8,617 nucleotides of DNA from Betaproteobacteria bacterium (GCA_025363575.1 JANYDM010000136.1:1-8617), one strand, 5' to 3'. Counted from the stretch's first letter, positions 1 to 6,388 are shown. The notes: generated from the sequence alone by a model not told the origin. A program made the numbers and translations.

Positions 1-118
1 CTTCGACCTGCGCCGGCCACTGGTCGATGACCGTGACGTCCAAACCGGCGCGCGTCAAGTCGGCGCTCACGCTGCTGCCGATCGCGCCGGCGCCCACCAC
101 CGCTATTCTGCCGCCCAT
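1..118 (-). CDS. Ketopantoate reductase-like (PanE/ApbA family) dehydrogenase, N-terminal fragment
   Basis: Reading leftwards on the minus strand, this frame gives MGGRIAVVGAGAIGSSVSAD and continues through a second beta strand ending VTVID to the left edge, so only about 39 residues are present. A glycine-rich GAGAIGS loop within the first 15 residues, after a hydrophobic beta strand, is the Rossmann nucleotide-binding start typical of 2-dehydropantoate 2-reductases (PanE/ApbA), which reduce ketopantoate with NADPH; many members act on other 2-oxo acids. I chose the ATG whose first base is 118 because a GGGGGAG purine tract lies 9 nt upstream. An in-frame ATG starting at 127 abuts that tract and has no usable spacing. 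The gene is divergent from the MFS gene at 248. UDP-glucose dehydrogenase-like or other Rossmann dehydrogenases cannot be excluded from so short a piece. Confidence 0.72.
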   Translation of the reverse strand, partial: MGGRIAVVGAGAIGSSVSADLTRAGLDVTVIDQWPAQVE

Positions 119-127
119 CGAATGCAT

Positions 128-134
128 CTCCCCC
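128..134 (-). promoter_or_regulatory. Ribosome binding site deciding the start of the PanE-like gene
   Basis: On the minus strand the sequence is GGGGGAG, ending 9 nt before the ATG at 118 and directly touching the alternative ATG at 127. The spacing supports the inner start. Confidence 0.55.
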
Positions 135-206
135 GCAGTCCCTGCCGCGCGCGCGCCGATGCGCGCCAACCGCAATTGTGCCAGTTTTGCCGGCGCGCGA
201 AACGGC

Positions 207-212
207 TACAAT
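207..212 (+). promoter_or_regulatory. Possible -10 box (TACAAT) for the MFS gene
   Basis: TACAAT in the context GGCTACAAT matches five of six positions of the sigma-70 -10 consensus. It lies 36 bases before the GTG start, in the only AT-richer part of the divergent intergenic region. No convincing -35 box is present at 16-18 bp; TTTTGC at 185-190 is the nearest candidate. This is a weak call. Confidence 0.35.
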
Positions 213-247
213 CGGGACGTTGTGAATAATCCTCCCTGTAGCCCGAC

Positions 248-1396
248 GTGAAGCCGCTGCACCTGACCTTCGCGCTGATGCTGTGCTGCTTCAGCTGCAT
301 CACCGCCTCACGCGTGATTCTTTCTCTCTACGCGCTCAGTCTCGGCGCGCAGCCGCTGGCGGTCGGCTTTCTTTTCGCGGCGTTCTACGCATTTCCCGTG
401 GCGCTCTCGTTTTACGTCGGCAAGCTGTCCGACCGCATAGGCTCGCGCTGGCTGCTGCTGTTCGGCGCGTGCGTCGGCGCGTGCGGCATGACCATGCCGT
501 TCCTGTTTCGCGAGCTGCCGGCGCTGTATATCGGGGCGGCGACCATGGGCCTTTCATTCACGTGCTACAACGTGCTGCTGCACAACCTGATCGGGCTCAT
601 CAGCCAGCCGCACGAGCGCACGAGAAACTTCAGCAATTCGAGCATGGTCGGCGCGACCACGCTCTTTATCGGGCCGCTAATCGCGGGCCTCGCCGTCGAT
701 CACGCCGGGCCGGCGGTTGCCTGCCTGTTTGCCGCCGGCATGTCGCTGGCGGCGGCCGCTTTGCTCGTGTTGTGGGGCAAAGCGCTGCCGGGCGGCAGCA
801 GCCCCGGCGCCATTTCAGGCAGCGTGCGCACCACGCTCAGAGATCCCGCGATAGTGAAAATACTGCTGACCAGCAGCCTGGTGCAGGTCGGCCAGGACCT
901 GTTCCAGTTTTACATGCCGATTTACGGCCACCAGATCGGCCTTTCGGCGTCGGCCATCGGCACCGTGCTCGCTTCTTTCGCGAGTGCGTTTTTCGTCGTG
1001 AGATTCGGGCTGGCGCGCCTGATCCAGCGGGCGGGCGAGGAGAGGCTGCTCGCGTATGCGTTTTATCTGGCGGCGGCGGGCTTCATGCTGATGCCGTTCT
1101 TCAGAAGCGCGCTGGCGCTGGCGGTGGTCGCCTTCATGTTCGGGCTCGGCATGGGCTGCGGCCAGCCGATTACGACGATGCTGCTCTTCAACCGCTCGAC
1201 GCCTGGACGCTCGGGTGAAACGTTCGGGCTGCGCCAGACCGTCAACAACGTCATGCGTATCACATCGCCGACGCTGTTTGGCTTGATCGGCTCCGCCTTC
1301 GGATTGCTGCCTGTTTTCTGCCTGAGCGCGCTATTGATGAGCGCCGGCGGATTCGTGACGCACCCGCGCAGCGAAAGACCGAGCGACCCGCCCTGA
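248..1396 (+). CDS. Major facilitator superfamily (MFS) transporter
   Basis: A 382-residue, strongly hydrophobic inner-membrane protein. Residues 58-67 (GKLSDRIGSR) are the MFS motif A in the loop between helices 2 and 3. Residues about 135-151 (GATTLFIGPLIAG and following) resemble the GxxxGPxxxG motif C of helix 5 that is characteristic of antiporter-type MFS exporters. Helices follow at about 156-178, and after a polar central linker (residues 180-205) a second half continues to about residue 371. Length fits a compact 12-helix member. The start is GTG; an in-frame TAG at 239-241 excludes a longer protein, and the next in-frame ATG (residue 11) would cut into the first helix. No clear SD sequence precedes it. 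The gene converges on the MmgE/PrpD gene with only 16 bp between stop codons. The substrate is not predictable; motif C suggests efflux, which is inference. Confidence 0.9.
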   Translation: MKPLHLTFALMLCCFSCITASRVILSLYALSLGAQPLAVGFLFAAFYAFPVALSFYVGKLSDRIGSRWLLLFGACVGACGMTMPFLFRELPALYIGAATMGLSFTCYNVLLHNLIGLISQPHERTRNFSNSSMVGATTLFIGPLIAGLAVDHAGPAVACLFAAGMSLAAAALLVLWGKALPGGSSPGAISGSVRTTLRDPAIVKILLTSSLVQVGQDLFQFYMPIYGHQIGLSASAIGTVLASFASAFFVVRFGLARLIQRAGEERLLAYAFYLAAAGFMLMPFFRSALALAVVAFMFGLGMGCGQPITTMLLFNRSTPGRSGETFGLRQTVNNVMRITSPTLFGLIGSAFGLLPVFCLSALLMSAGGFVTHPRSERPSDPP

Positions 1397-1412
1397 AGCC
1401 GTCATCGGCGCC

Positions 1413-2774
1413 TTATTGCAGGATCTGCCTGACGTCTGCGATGTTCTCGAAATTCCAGGCGTGCGCAAGCAGCGACGCGCAGGTCTCTTTGCCGATGACA
1501 GACTCGCAGTTCGATACGAGCTTGCGCTCGAGGTCCTCATTCGACATCGGATTGACGCTGTCGCCCTTGGGATCGGTAACGCGCTGCTCCAGTTTTCGTC
1601 CGTCCGTCAGCCGCATGCGGATGACCGCGGTGCGTTTGGCGGGATAAGCGCGTTCGCAATCGTCGTCGACGTAGGAATCGACGCGCTGCACGAGGGCTGC
1701 CAGTTCGGGGCGCTGCAGGGTCGCGGGCAGGAACATCTGCGTGGTGACGTCGCCGAATGCCACCGCCAGCGCCGCTGTATAAGGCACGCTCATCTGCGCG
1801 TCCAGCACGTTATCGTAATGCTTGTAGTCATGGCCGTTGATGGCAAGCGCATTGCCGCCGAGTTCGACGTGCTCGACCTCGGTCGCGGAGAAGCCGTGTT
1901 CCGCACGCAGCTTTTGTATGCCTTCGATAAATGGGTGAGTGCCGCGGCAGCTCGGATAGGGCTTGAAATAGACCGCGGTGATTTCGAAGCGCGTGCCTAG
2001 CCCGTCGAGCAGGCGGTCCCAGCGCACGGCGTCGCCGACGTGCGTGTGGAACAACCCGTAACGCCCTTCCAGTACCTTAGACGGACCGGTGATGCCGCGC
2101 TTCGCGAATTCCGCGCAGAGCAGTCCGTCGCGCGCCGCTTTGCCCGGATGCATGCGCTTCACCTCCGCGCCTTCGTCGAGATATTCGCGGATGCCGCTGG
2201 CGAAACTGCCGGCCAGCCCGAGCGCGTTCAGCGTTTGCGCCGTGTCCAGCTTGAGCAGGCTGGCCGCGCCGGCGGTGGCGCCGAATACGCCGGCGATCGC
2301 GGTGTTGTGAAAGCCGCGCGTCGCGGCCGCCGGATGGATCGCCGCGCCTATGCGCAGCATGATGTCGTAGCCCACCGTTACGGCCGTGATCACTTCTTTG
2401 GCGCTCGAACCAAGACGCTCCGCGCAGGCGAGCACCGCCGGAAATACCGCGCCGCCCGGATGCGCAGCGGCCTGCATGTAGCCGTCGTCGAAATCGAGAC
2501 CATGGACGTTGGCGCCGTTGATGAAGGCGGCATTGGACGCCGATAACTTCATGCCGCTGCCGATTACCGTGGCGTGGCGCGTGGCATCGTTCTGCGCGAA
2601 ATAATCGAGCATTGCTTTCGATACCGGCATAGTCGAGCCCGATATCGCGCACGCAAGAAAATCGATCAACGCGCGCTTGAACGCGGGCAGCACGGCGGGC
2701 GGCAGAGCTGCATAGGTGGTGTTGGCGGCGTGCTGCGCGAGGGCGTGGCTCACGCCGCTATGGTTTTGGTCCAT
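1413..2774 (-). CDS. MmgE/PrpD family protein (copy 1, Bug-linked)
   Basis: A 453-residue cytoplasmic protein of normal length for MmgE/PrpD. This family includes 2-methylcitrate dehydratase, cis-aconitate decarboxylase and iminodisuccinate epimerase. Family landmarks in order are HGLDFDD (91-97) with HPGG (105-108), RGFHNTAIAGVFGATAGAAS (153-172), VKRMHPGKAARDG (205-217) and FKPYPSCRGTHP (270-281). The active-site His, Asp and Lys positions (D94, H105, H156, K206, H280) are therefore present. The position after the DD pair, usually Thr, is Gly98. The ATG at 2774 is well placed, with AGGA on the minus strand (2782-2785) 7 nt upstream. It is the second gene of a minus-strand operon: 30 bp separate it from the upstream Bug gene. 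Linkage to a periplasmic binding protein suggests an imported carboxylic acid as substrate. True PrpD function is unlikely because no prpB or prpC neighbours it, but the reaction remains unknown. Confidence 0.93.
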   Translation of the reverse strand: MDQNHSGVSHALAQHAANTTYAALPPAVLPAFKRALIDFLACAISGSTMPVSKAMLDYFAQNDATRHATVIGSGMKLSASNAAFINGANVHGLDFDDGYMQAAAHPGGAVFPAVLACAERLGSSAKEVITAVTVGYDIMLRIGAAIHPAAATRGFHNTAIAGVFGATAGAASLLKLDTAQTLNALGLAGSFASGIREYLDEGAEVKRMHPGKAARDGLLCAEFAKRGITGPSKVLEGRYGLFHTHVGDAVRWDRLLDGLGTRFEITAVYFKPYPSCRGTHPFIEGIQKLRAEHGFSATEVEHVELGGNALAINGHDYKHYDNVLDAQMSVPYTAALAVAFGDVTTQMFLPATLQRPELAALVQRVDSYVDDDCERAYPAKRTAVIRMRLTDGRKLEQRVTDPKGDSVNPMSNEDLERKLVSNCESVIGKETCASLLAHAWNFENIADVRQILQ

Positions 2775-2804
2775 GAATTTTTCCTGAAAAAGGCACTCTA
2801 ACGG

Positions 2805-3800
2805 CTATTCGCTTTGTATGCCGGATTTGCGGGCGACATCCCGCCAGCGCGCGATGTCCTGCCTGATGCGCGTGCCGAATAGCGCCGGTCCGTTCGCCTC
2901 AGGCTCCGTGCCGTCGGTGGCAAAGCGTCCGCCGACATCCGGCAGCTTCAGGATCTCGACTATTTCCCTGCTCAGCATCGCAATGATGGCGGGCGGCGTT
3001 TTCGCCGGCGCGACGACGCCGTACCAAGCGGTTACATCGTAGCCGGGCAGTGTCTCGGCGACCGTCGGCACGTCCGGAAATGCCTGCACGCGTTTGAGTG
3101 ACGTGACTGCCAGGTAGCGCAGGCGGCCAGCTTTGACCTGGGAGTAGGTCGTAAGCGGCAGCGTGACTTCGACTTGAATGTGGCCCGCCACCAGATCATT
3201 GTGCGCGGCGCCGCCGCCTTTGTAGGGCACATGAATCATTTTGATGTTGGCCATCGTGCATAACAGAGCGCCGGCCAGATGCTGCAGTCCACCCGTCCCG
3301 GATGAGGCGTAGTTCAGGGAATCCGGTTTTGCCTTCGCGAGTTCTATCAATTCCGGGATGCTACGCGCGGGCACCGATACGTGAACGGTAAAAAAGTAAG
3401 GCTGGGCCGTCATCTGGGTAATCGGCGCGAAATCGCGCGTGAGATCAAATGGCAATTTCGGATGCAGCGACTGGTTGACGGCAAGCGTTGTCGAAATAGA
3501 CAGCAGCGTATAGCCGTCAGGCGGGGAGGTGGCGACGATTTCGCCGCCGATCGCGCCGGAGGCGCCGGCCCGGTTGTCGACGACGACAGGTTGACCGAGT
3601 TTAGCCGAGAGTTTCTGCGCAACTGCGCGCGCGGTGACGTCGACGCCGCCGCCGGCCGTGAAAGGCACGACCCAGCGCAGCGGCTTGTCGGGGTAAGAGG
3701 CCGCGGATTCCGCCGCCTGCGCGGGCGCGTTCATTGCGGCGCAGATGGCCAGTATGTGCACAACTGTAATTGCTCCAGATGGTTTGCTGCCGTTTGCCAC
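2805..3800 (-). CDS. Bug-family (tripartite tricarboxylate transporter) periplasmic substrate-binding protein
   Basis: A 331-residue secreted solute-binding protein. Residues 1 to about 30 form a signal peptide, with a hydrophobic core ITVVHILAICAAM and an APAQAA cleavage region. Bug landmarks follow: YPDKPLRWVVPFTAGGGVD (36-54), DNRAGASGAIGGE (75-87), PDGYTLL (94-100), LNYASSGTGGLQHLAGALL (162-180) and HVPYKGGGAAHNDLVAG (190-206). Members bind carboxylates or related small molecules through two beta-alpha loops in the periplasm. The start is GTG at 3800, with GAGGAG (minus strand, 3805-3810) 4 nt upstream, a slightly tight spacing. The next in-frame ATG, at residue 23, would destroy the signal peptide. 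No TctA/TctB membrane genes are visible, so this is an orphan receptor as is common in Burkholderiales. It leads the operon with MmgE/PrpD copy 1 and is divergent from copy 2. The ligand is unknown. Confidence 0.94.
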   Translation of the reverse strand: MANGSKPSGAITVVHILAICAAMNAPAQAAESAASYPDKPLRWVVPFTAGGGVDVTARAVAQKLSAKLGQPVVVDNRAGASGAIGGEIVATSPPDGYTLLSISTTLAVNQSLHPKLPFDLTRDFAPITQMTAQPYFFTVHVSVPARSIPELIELAKAKPDSLNYASSGTGGLQHLAGALLCTMANIKMIHVPYKGGGAAHNDLVAGHIQVEVTLPLTTYSQVKAGRLRYLAVTSLKRVQAFPDVPTVAETLPGYDVTAWYGVVAPAKTPPAIIAMLSREIVEILKLPDVGGRFATDGTEPEANGPALFGTRIRQDIARWRDVARKSGIQSE

Positions 3801-3878
3801 ATTGCTCCTCTATATACAGGTGATTGCCGCAGTCTTCCATTGTGCGCAAGGACGGCGGGCAGCAGGACGAAATCGAAC

Positions 3879-3890
3879 TGGATTAATCCA
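3879..3890. promoter_or_regulatory. Perfect 12-bp palindrome, candidate operator between bug and MmgE/PrpD copy 2
   Basis: TGGATTAATCCA is its own reverse complement over all 12 bases. It lies in the 169-bp divergent intergenic region and abuts the TACAAT box at 3893-3898. A dimeric repressor bound here would cover the -10/-35 spacer of the rightward promoter. No regulator gene is in the window, so the binding factor is unknown and the role is inferred. Confidence 0.4.
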
Positions 3891-3892
3891 TA

Positions 3893-3898
3893 TACAAT
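3893..3898 (+). promoter_or_regulatory. Possible -10 box (TACAAT) for MmgE/PrpD copy 2
   Basis: TACAAT, within TATACAAT, matches five of six -10 consensus bases and would place transcription start near 3905, leaving a leader of about 65 nt before the ATG at 3970. No good -35 hexamer is found 16-18 bp upstream, which could mean the promoter depends on an activator. A promoter for the leftward bug operon could not be identified with confidence. Confidence 0.35.
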
Positions 3899-3957
3899 GC
3901 GGCACGTAATTCTAATGCAGTTGCTGCTGCGCCGCCGTGGCCCGCCCGCAGAATACC

Positions 3958-3963
3958 AAGGAG
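3958..3963 (+). promoter_or_regulatory. Strong ribosome binding site deciding the start of MmgE/PrpD copy 2
   Basis: AAGGAG sits 6 nt before the ATG at 3970. The upstream in-frame GTG at 3937, which would add 11 residues (MARPQNTKENP), has no comparable site and its added residues do not look like family sequence. The start at 3970 is preferred. Confidence 0.8.
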
Positions 3964-3969
3964 AACCCC

Positions 3970-5382
3970 ATGTCCGCTGAGAAAACTTCGAGCGTCGATA
4001 CCGTCACCCGCGGCCAGCAGTTAACCGCTTATATCGCGGGCGCGCGCAAGCGCCAGTTTCCGCCTGAAATCATCGATGCGGCGAAACGCGCGCTGGTCGA
4101 TTTCGCGGGCGTGGGCATAGGCGCGGCCGATCAGCCGGTCACCGGCGCGGTGCGGCGTGTCGCTGAAGCCTGGGCGGCACCGGGTAAGGCGCATATGTTT
4201 TTGGGCGGGACTACGCTGCCGATGATTGCAGTGCTGGTGAACGGCACCATGGTACATGCGATGGATTACGACGATACGCATCCCGGCGGCTGCGGTCATC
4301 CGAGCGGTCCGTGCTGGTCGACCGCGCTCGCTCTCGCGGAGCAGCACGGCTTCGACGAGAAAATCGCACTGGCCGGATTTATCACCGGTTTCGACGTCAT
4401 GTCCAAGCTGGGCGGCGGCGGCCCGCCGGGCGTCGGTCGCAGCCTGCAGCGGCGCGGCCTGCATCCGACTTCGGTCGTCGGCCGCGCCGGCGCCGCGGCG
4501 GTGGCGAGCGCGATGTTCGGATACGACGAGCACAAGATCGCCAATGCGCTGGGCATCGCGGCCACCACTGCGGGCGGACTCGTCGGCTCGTTCGGCACGG
4601 ATTCCAAGCCTTTCCATGCGGGCAAGGCGGCCATGGACGGCATACTCGCCGCGCAGCTCGCGGGCGAAGGCTTCGAGGCGGCAACTCATCTCTACGAATT
4701 GCGCGGCGGCCTGCTCGATGCATTCATCCAGGATCGCGAAGTCGAAGTCCCGCTGCTCGATTTTGAGACGAAATGGGAGTTGCTGACGAACGGGTTCAAG
4801 CCTTATGCCTGTTGCCGCGCGACGCACGCGTCCACGCAGGCGGCGCGTACGCTCGCGGAGCAAGTCGGCAGCAAGCGCGTCACGAGAGTTCACGCCAAGG
4901 TCCACCCGAATGCACTGGTGACCGCGGGCAAGCGCAATCCGCGCACCGCGCTCGAAGGGAAATTCAGCGTGCCGTTCTGCATCGCGCTCGGCCTGCGCGG
5001 TTATCGCGCCGTCTACACCGACTTTGTCGACGCCACGATGCAGGACGCCAAGGTGATGGAGATTGTGCCGGTCGTCGAGCTCGAGGCTATCCACGGTCAG
5101 GCGCCGCATTCAGCGCATCTCGACGTGTATCTTGAAGGCGGTGAACATCTGCACGCCGATACCGCCATCGTTACCGGTCACCCGGACAATCCGATGTCGT
5201 GGGACGACCTCTACGTGAAATTCTCGGGCCTCGTCGAGCCGGTGCTTGGCACGGCCACCGGCGACGCCATATTCGACTGCCTGCGCAATTTCGACCGTCC
5301 CGGCTCACTGGCGAATGCGATGCCGCTGCTGGCCACTGTGCCCAGGATCAAATCGCCGCTGCGCGCCGGCAAGGCTGCCTGA
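3970..5382 (+). CDS. MmgE/PrpD family protein (copy 2, divergent)
   Basis: A 470-residue cytoplasmic protein, full length for MmgE/PrpD. Landmarks in order are HAMDYDDTHPGGCGHPSG (96-113), RGLHPTSVVGRAGAAA (162-177), DSKPFHAGKAAMDG (211-224) and FKPYACCRATHAS (276-288). The canonical Asp, Thr and His of the first motif are intact (D99, T103, H110), as are H165, K213 and H286. It differs widely from copy 1 in residue composition and carries a longer tail after about residue 440, so it is a distant paralogue and not a recent tandem duplicate. It is transcribed away from the bug gene across a 169-bp control region and converges on the SDR gene. Its family catalyses dehydration, decarboxylation or epimerisation of polycarboxylates. 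The specific reaction is not predictable here. Confidence 0.94.
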   Translation: MSAEKTSSVDTVTRGQQLTAYIAGARKRQFPPEIIDAAKRALVDFAGVGIGAADQPVTGAVRRVAEAWAAPGKAHMFLGGTTLPMIAVLVNGTMVHAMDYDDTHPGGCGHPSGPCWSTALALAEQHGFDEKIALAGFITGFDVMSKLGGGGPPGVGRSLQRRGLHPTSVVGRAGAAAVASAMFGYDEHKIANALGIAATTAGGLVGSFGTDSKPFHAGKAAMDGILAAQLAGEGFEAATHLYELRGGLLDAFIQDREVEVPLLDFETKWELLTNGFKPYACCRATHASTQAARTLAEQVGSKRVTRVHAKVHPNALVTAGKRNPRTALEGKFSVPFCIALGLRGYRAVYTDFVDATMQDAKVMEIVPVVELEAIHGQAPHSAHLDVYLEGGEHLHADTAIVTGHPDNPMSWDDLYVKFSGLVEPVLGTATGDAIFDCLRNFDRPGSLANAMPLLATVPRIKSPLRAGKAA

Positions 5383-5391
5383 GCGCAGCTT

Positions 5392-5411
5392 GCTCAAGAA
5401 ACCCCTTGAGC
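5392..5411. terminator. Hairpin after MmgE/PrpD copy 2, possible terminator
   Basis: GCTCAAG (5392-5398) and CTTGAGC (5405-5411) form a perfect 7-bp stem with a 6-nt loop, starting 10 bases after the stop codon of MmgE/PrpD copy 2. No T-run follows on either strand, so it is not a canonical intrinsic terminator. Its position between two convergent genes still suggests a 3'-end role. The rest of the gap to 5476 is AT-richer than its surroundings and shows nothing else. Confidence 0.4.
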
Positions 5412-5476
5412 CGCCAGATAAACGCAGACAAGGCTAAAACTAATAAGTATGTATGCATTTGAAATTGAGATGATTG

Positions 5477-6301
5477 CTAGAAGTCTTCGGCGCTGTACTC
5501 GTCGAGCGTCTGGCGGACTAACGGCACCGCGCCGCCGCTTGCGAACAACTCCTGCGCTGTGGTGAATGACGCGAGTTCGCTCGCGAGAAAGAGGCACGCA
5601 TTGGCGACCTGCTGGGTGTCACCGAGCCGCGCCATTGGTATGCGGGCGAGGCGTTCGGCATAGCCGGTTTTAAGTTCCGGGTACCACTCGGGATGCGGGC
5701 GTTGCGTGTTTATCGTGCCCGGGATAACTACGTTGATGGTGACGCCGAAGCGCGCCACCTCAAGCGCCATTGCGCGCGTGAGTCCGACGAGCCCCAGTTT
5801 TGCGCTGACGCCGTGCGCGCGCCTGACTTTTCCCCAGTAAGCGTCGGTGCCCCCGATATTGATGATGCGGCCCCATTTGCGCTTGATCATGCCCGGCAGC
5901 ACTGCCTGGCTCAGGAAGAATGGCGCTTTGAGGTTGGTATTGAACACCATGTCCCATTCTTCGAGCGTAATCTTCGAGATTTTAGTATTCGGCCGTATCG
6001 CGGCGTTGTTCATGAGAATGTCGATGCCGCCGTGCTCCTTCTCGATTTTTTTCACCAGCGGCGCAAGGCTTGCGGTATCTGCCAGATCGACCTGCACCAT
6101 GGCTGCAGTGCTGCCTAGCGCCGCGACTTCCGCACAGACTTTCTTCGCCTCGGCCTCGCCGTCGCGATAGAGGATGACAGTCTTCACGCCTTCCCTGGCG
6201 AGCGTCAGCACTATGCTGCGCCCGATGTTGCGGTTGCCGCCGGACACCAGTGCGACGCGGCCCGCTATCCCGAATGAATTGCCTTCAGCTGGTTTGCTCA
6301 T
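5477..6301 (-). CDS. SDR-family oxidoreductase-like protein with degenerate catalytic residues
   Basis: A 274-residue short-chain dehydrogenase/reductase-fold protein. Residue numbers here count from the alternative ATG at 6316, five residues upstream. The Rossmann loop is SGGNRNIGRS (25-34), an Arg after the second strand (ILYRD, 48-52) suggests NADP(H) preference, and NNAA (103-106) and N128 are present. The active site is odd. The usual SS of NISS is GG (INIGG, 152-156), and the YxxxK segment reads RAHGVSAKLGLVGL: Lys173 is kept but the Tyr position is Gly169, with His168 adjacent. The C-terminal region TTAQELFASGG is canonical. Start choice: the ATG at 6301 has GGAGAAG upstream with a 6-nt gap, whereas the ATG at 6316 has only a poor AGG. 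It is divergent from the NHL propeller gene. It may be a reductase using another acid/base residue, or a non-redox SDR relative. Confidence 0.88.
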   Translation of the reverse strand: MSKPAEGNSFGIAGRVALVSGGNRNIGRSIVLTLAREGVKTVILYRDGEAEAKKVCAEVAALGSTAAMVQVDLADTASLAPLVKKIEKEHGGIDILMNNAAIRPNTKISKITLEEWDMVFNTNLKAPFFLSQAVLPGMIKRKWGRIINIGGTDAYWGKVRRAHGVSAKLGLVGLTRAMALEVARFGVTINVVIPGTINTQRPHPEWYPELKTGYAERLARIPMARLGDTQQVANACLFLASELASFTTAQELFASGGAVPLVRQTLDEYSAEDF

Positions 6302-6307
6302 CCCGAT

Positions 6308-6314
6308 CTTCTCC
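6308..6314 (-). promoter_or_regulatory. Ribosome binding site supporting the inner start of the SDR gene
   Basis: GGAGAAG on the minus strand ends 6 nt before the ATG whose first base is 6301. It overlaps the alternative ATG at 6316 and so cannot serve that start. Confidence 0.5.
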
Positions 6315-6325
6315 ATGCCTGAATG

Positions 6326-6347
6326 TTGACATCGATGTGTGGCACAC
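6326..6347 (+). promoter_or_regulatory. Consensus -35 hexamer and inverted repeat upstream of the propeller gene
   Basis: TTGACA at 6326-6331 is a perfect sigma-70 -35 box on the coding strand of the propeller gene. Just downstream, GTGTG-g-CACAC (6337-6347) is an inverted repeat with perfect 5-bp arms and one central base. The -10 position at 16-18 bp spacing (around 6348-6355) reads TAGCCCAG, a poor match. A regulated promoter with an operator inside it is plausible but not secure. Confidence 0.3.
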
Positions 6348-6388
6348 TAGCCCAGGGAAGCGGCCGTCACGGCTGCCGTCAAAAAAAC

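Noticed and set aside
1397..1412. Possible terminator between the convergent MFS and MmgE/PrpD copy 1 genes
   Set aside because: Only 16 bp separate the stop codons, and no stable stem with a T-run is visible there or immediately around it.
4021..5109. A 362-codon open frame antisense to MmgE/PrpD copy 2
   Set aside because: Its arginine-rich, low-complexity translation resembles no family, and it is explained by GC-rich third positions of the convincing gene on the plus strand.
1413..5382. Interpretation as a methylcitrate (prp) operon
   Set aside because: Neither prpB, prpC, acnD/prpF nor prpR is present, and the association with a Bug receptor points to a different substrate.
5448..5519. 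Short plus-strand frame beginning MYAFEIEMIARS in the AT-rich gap between convergent genes
   Set aside because: It has no SD site, most of it lies antisense to the SDR 3' end, and the translation soon turns into Arg/Thr-rich shadow sequence.
6340..6355. TGGCAC suggestive of a sigma-54 -24 element upstream of the propeller gene
   Set aside because: The required GC at the -12 position, ten bases after the GG, reads CA, so the sigma-54 spacing rule fails.
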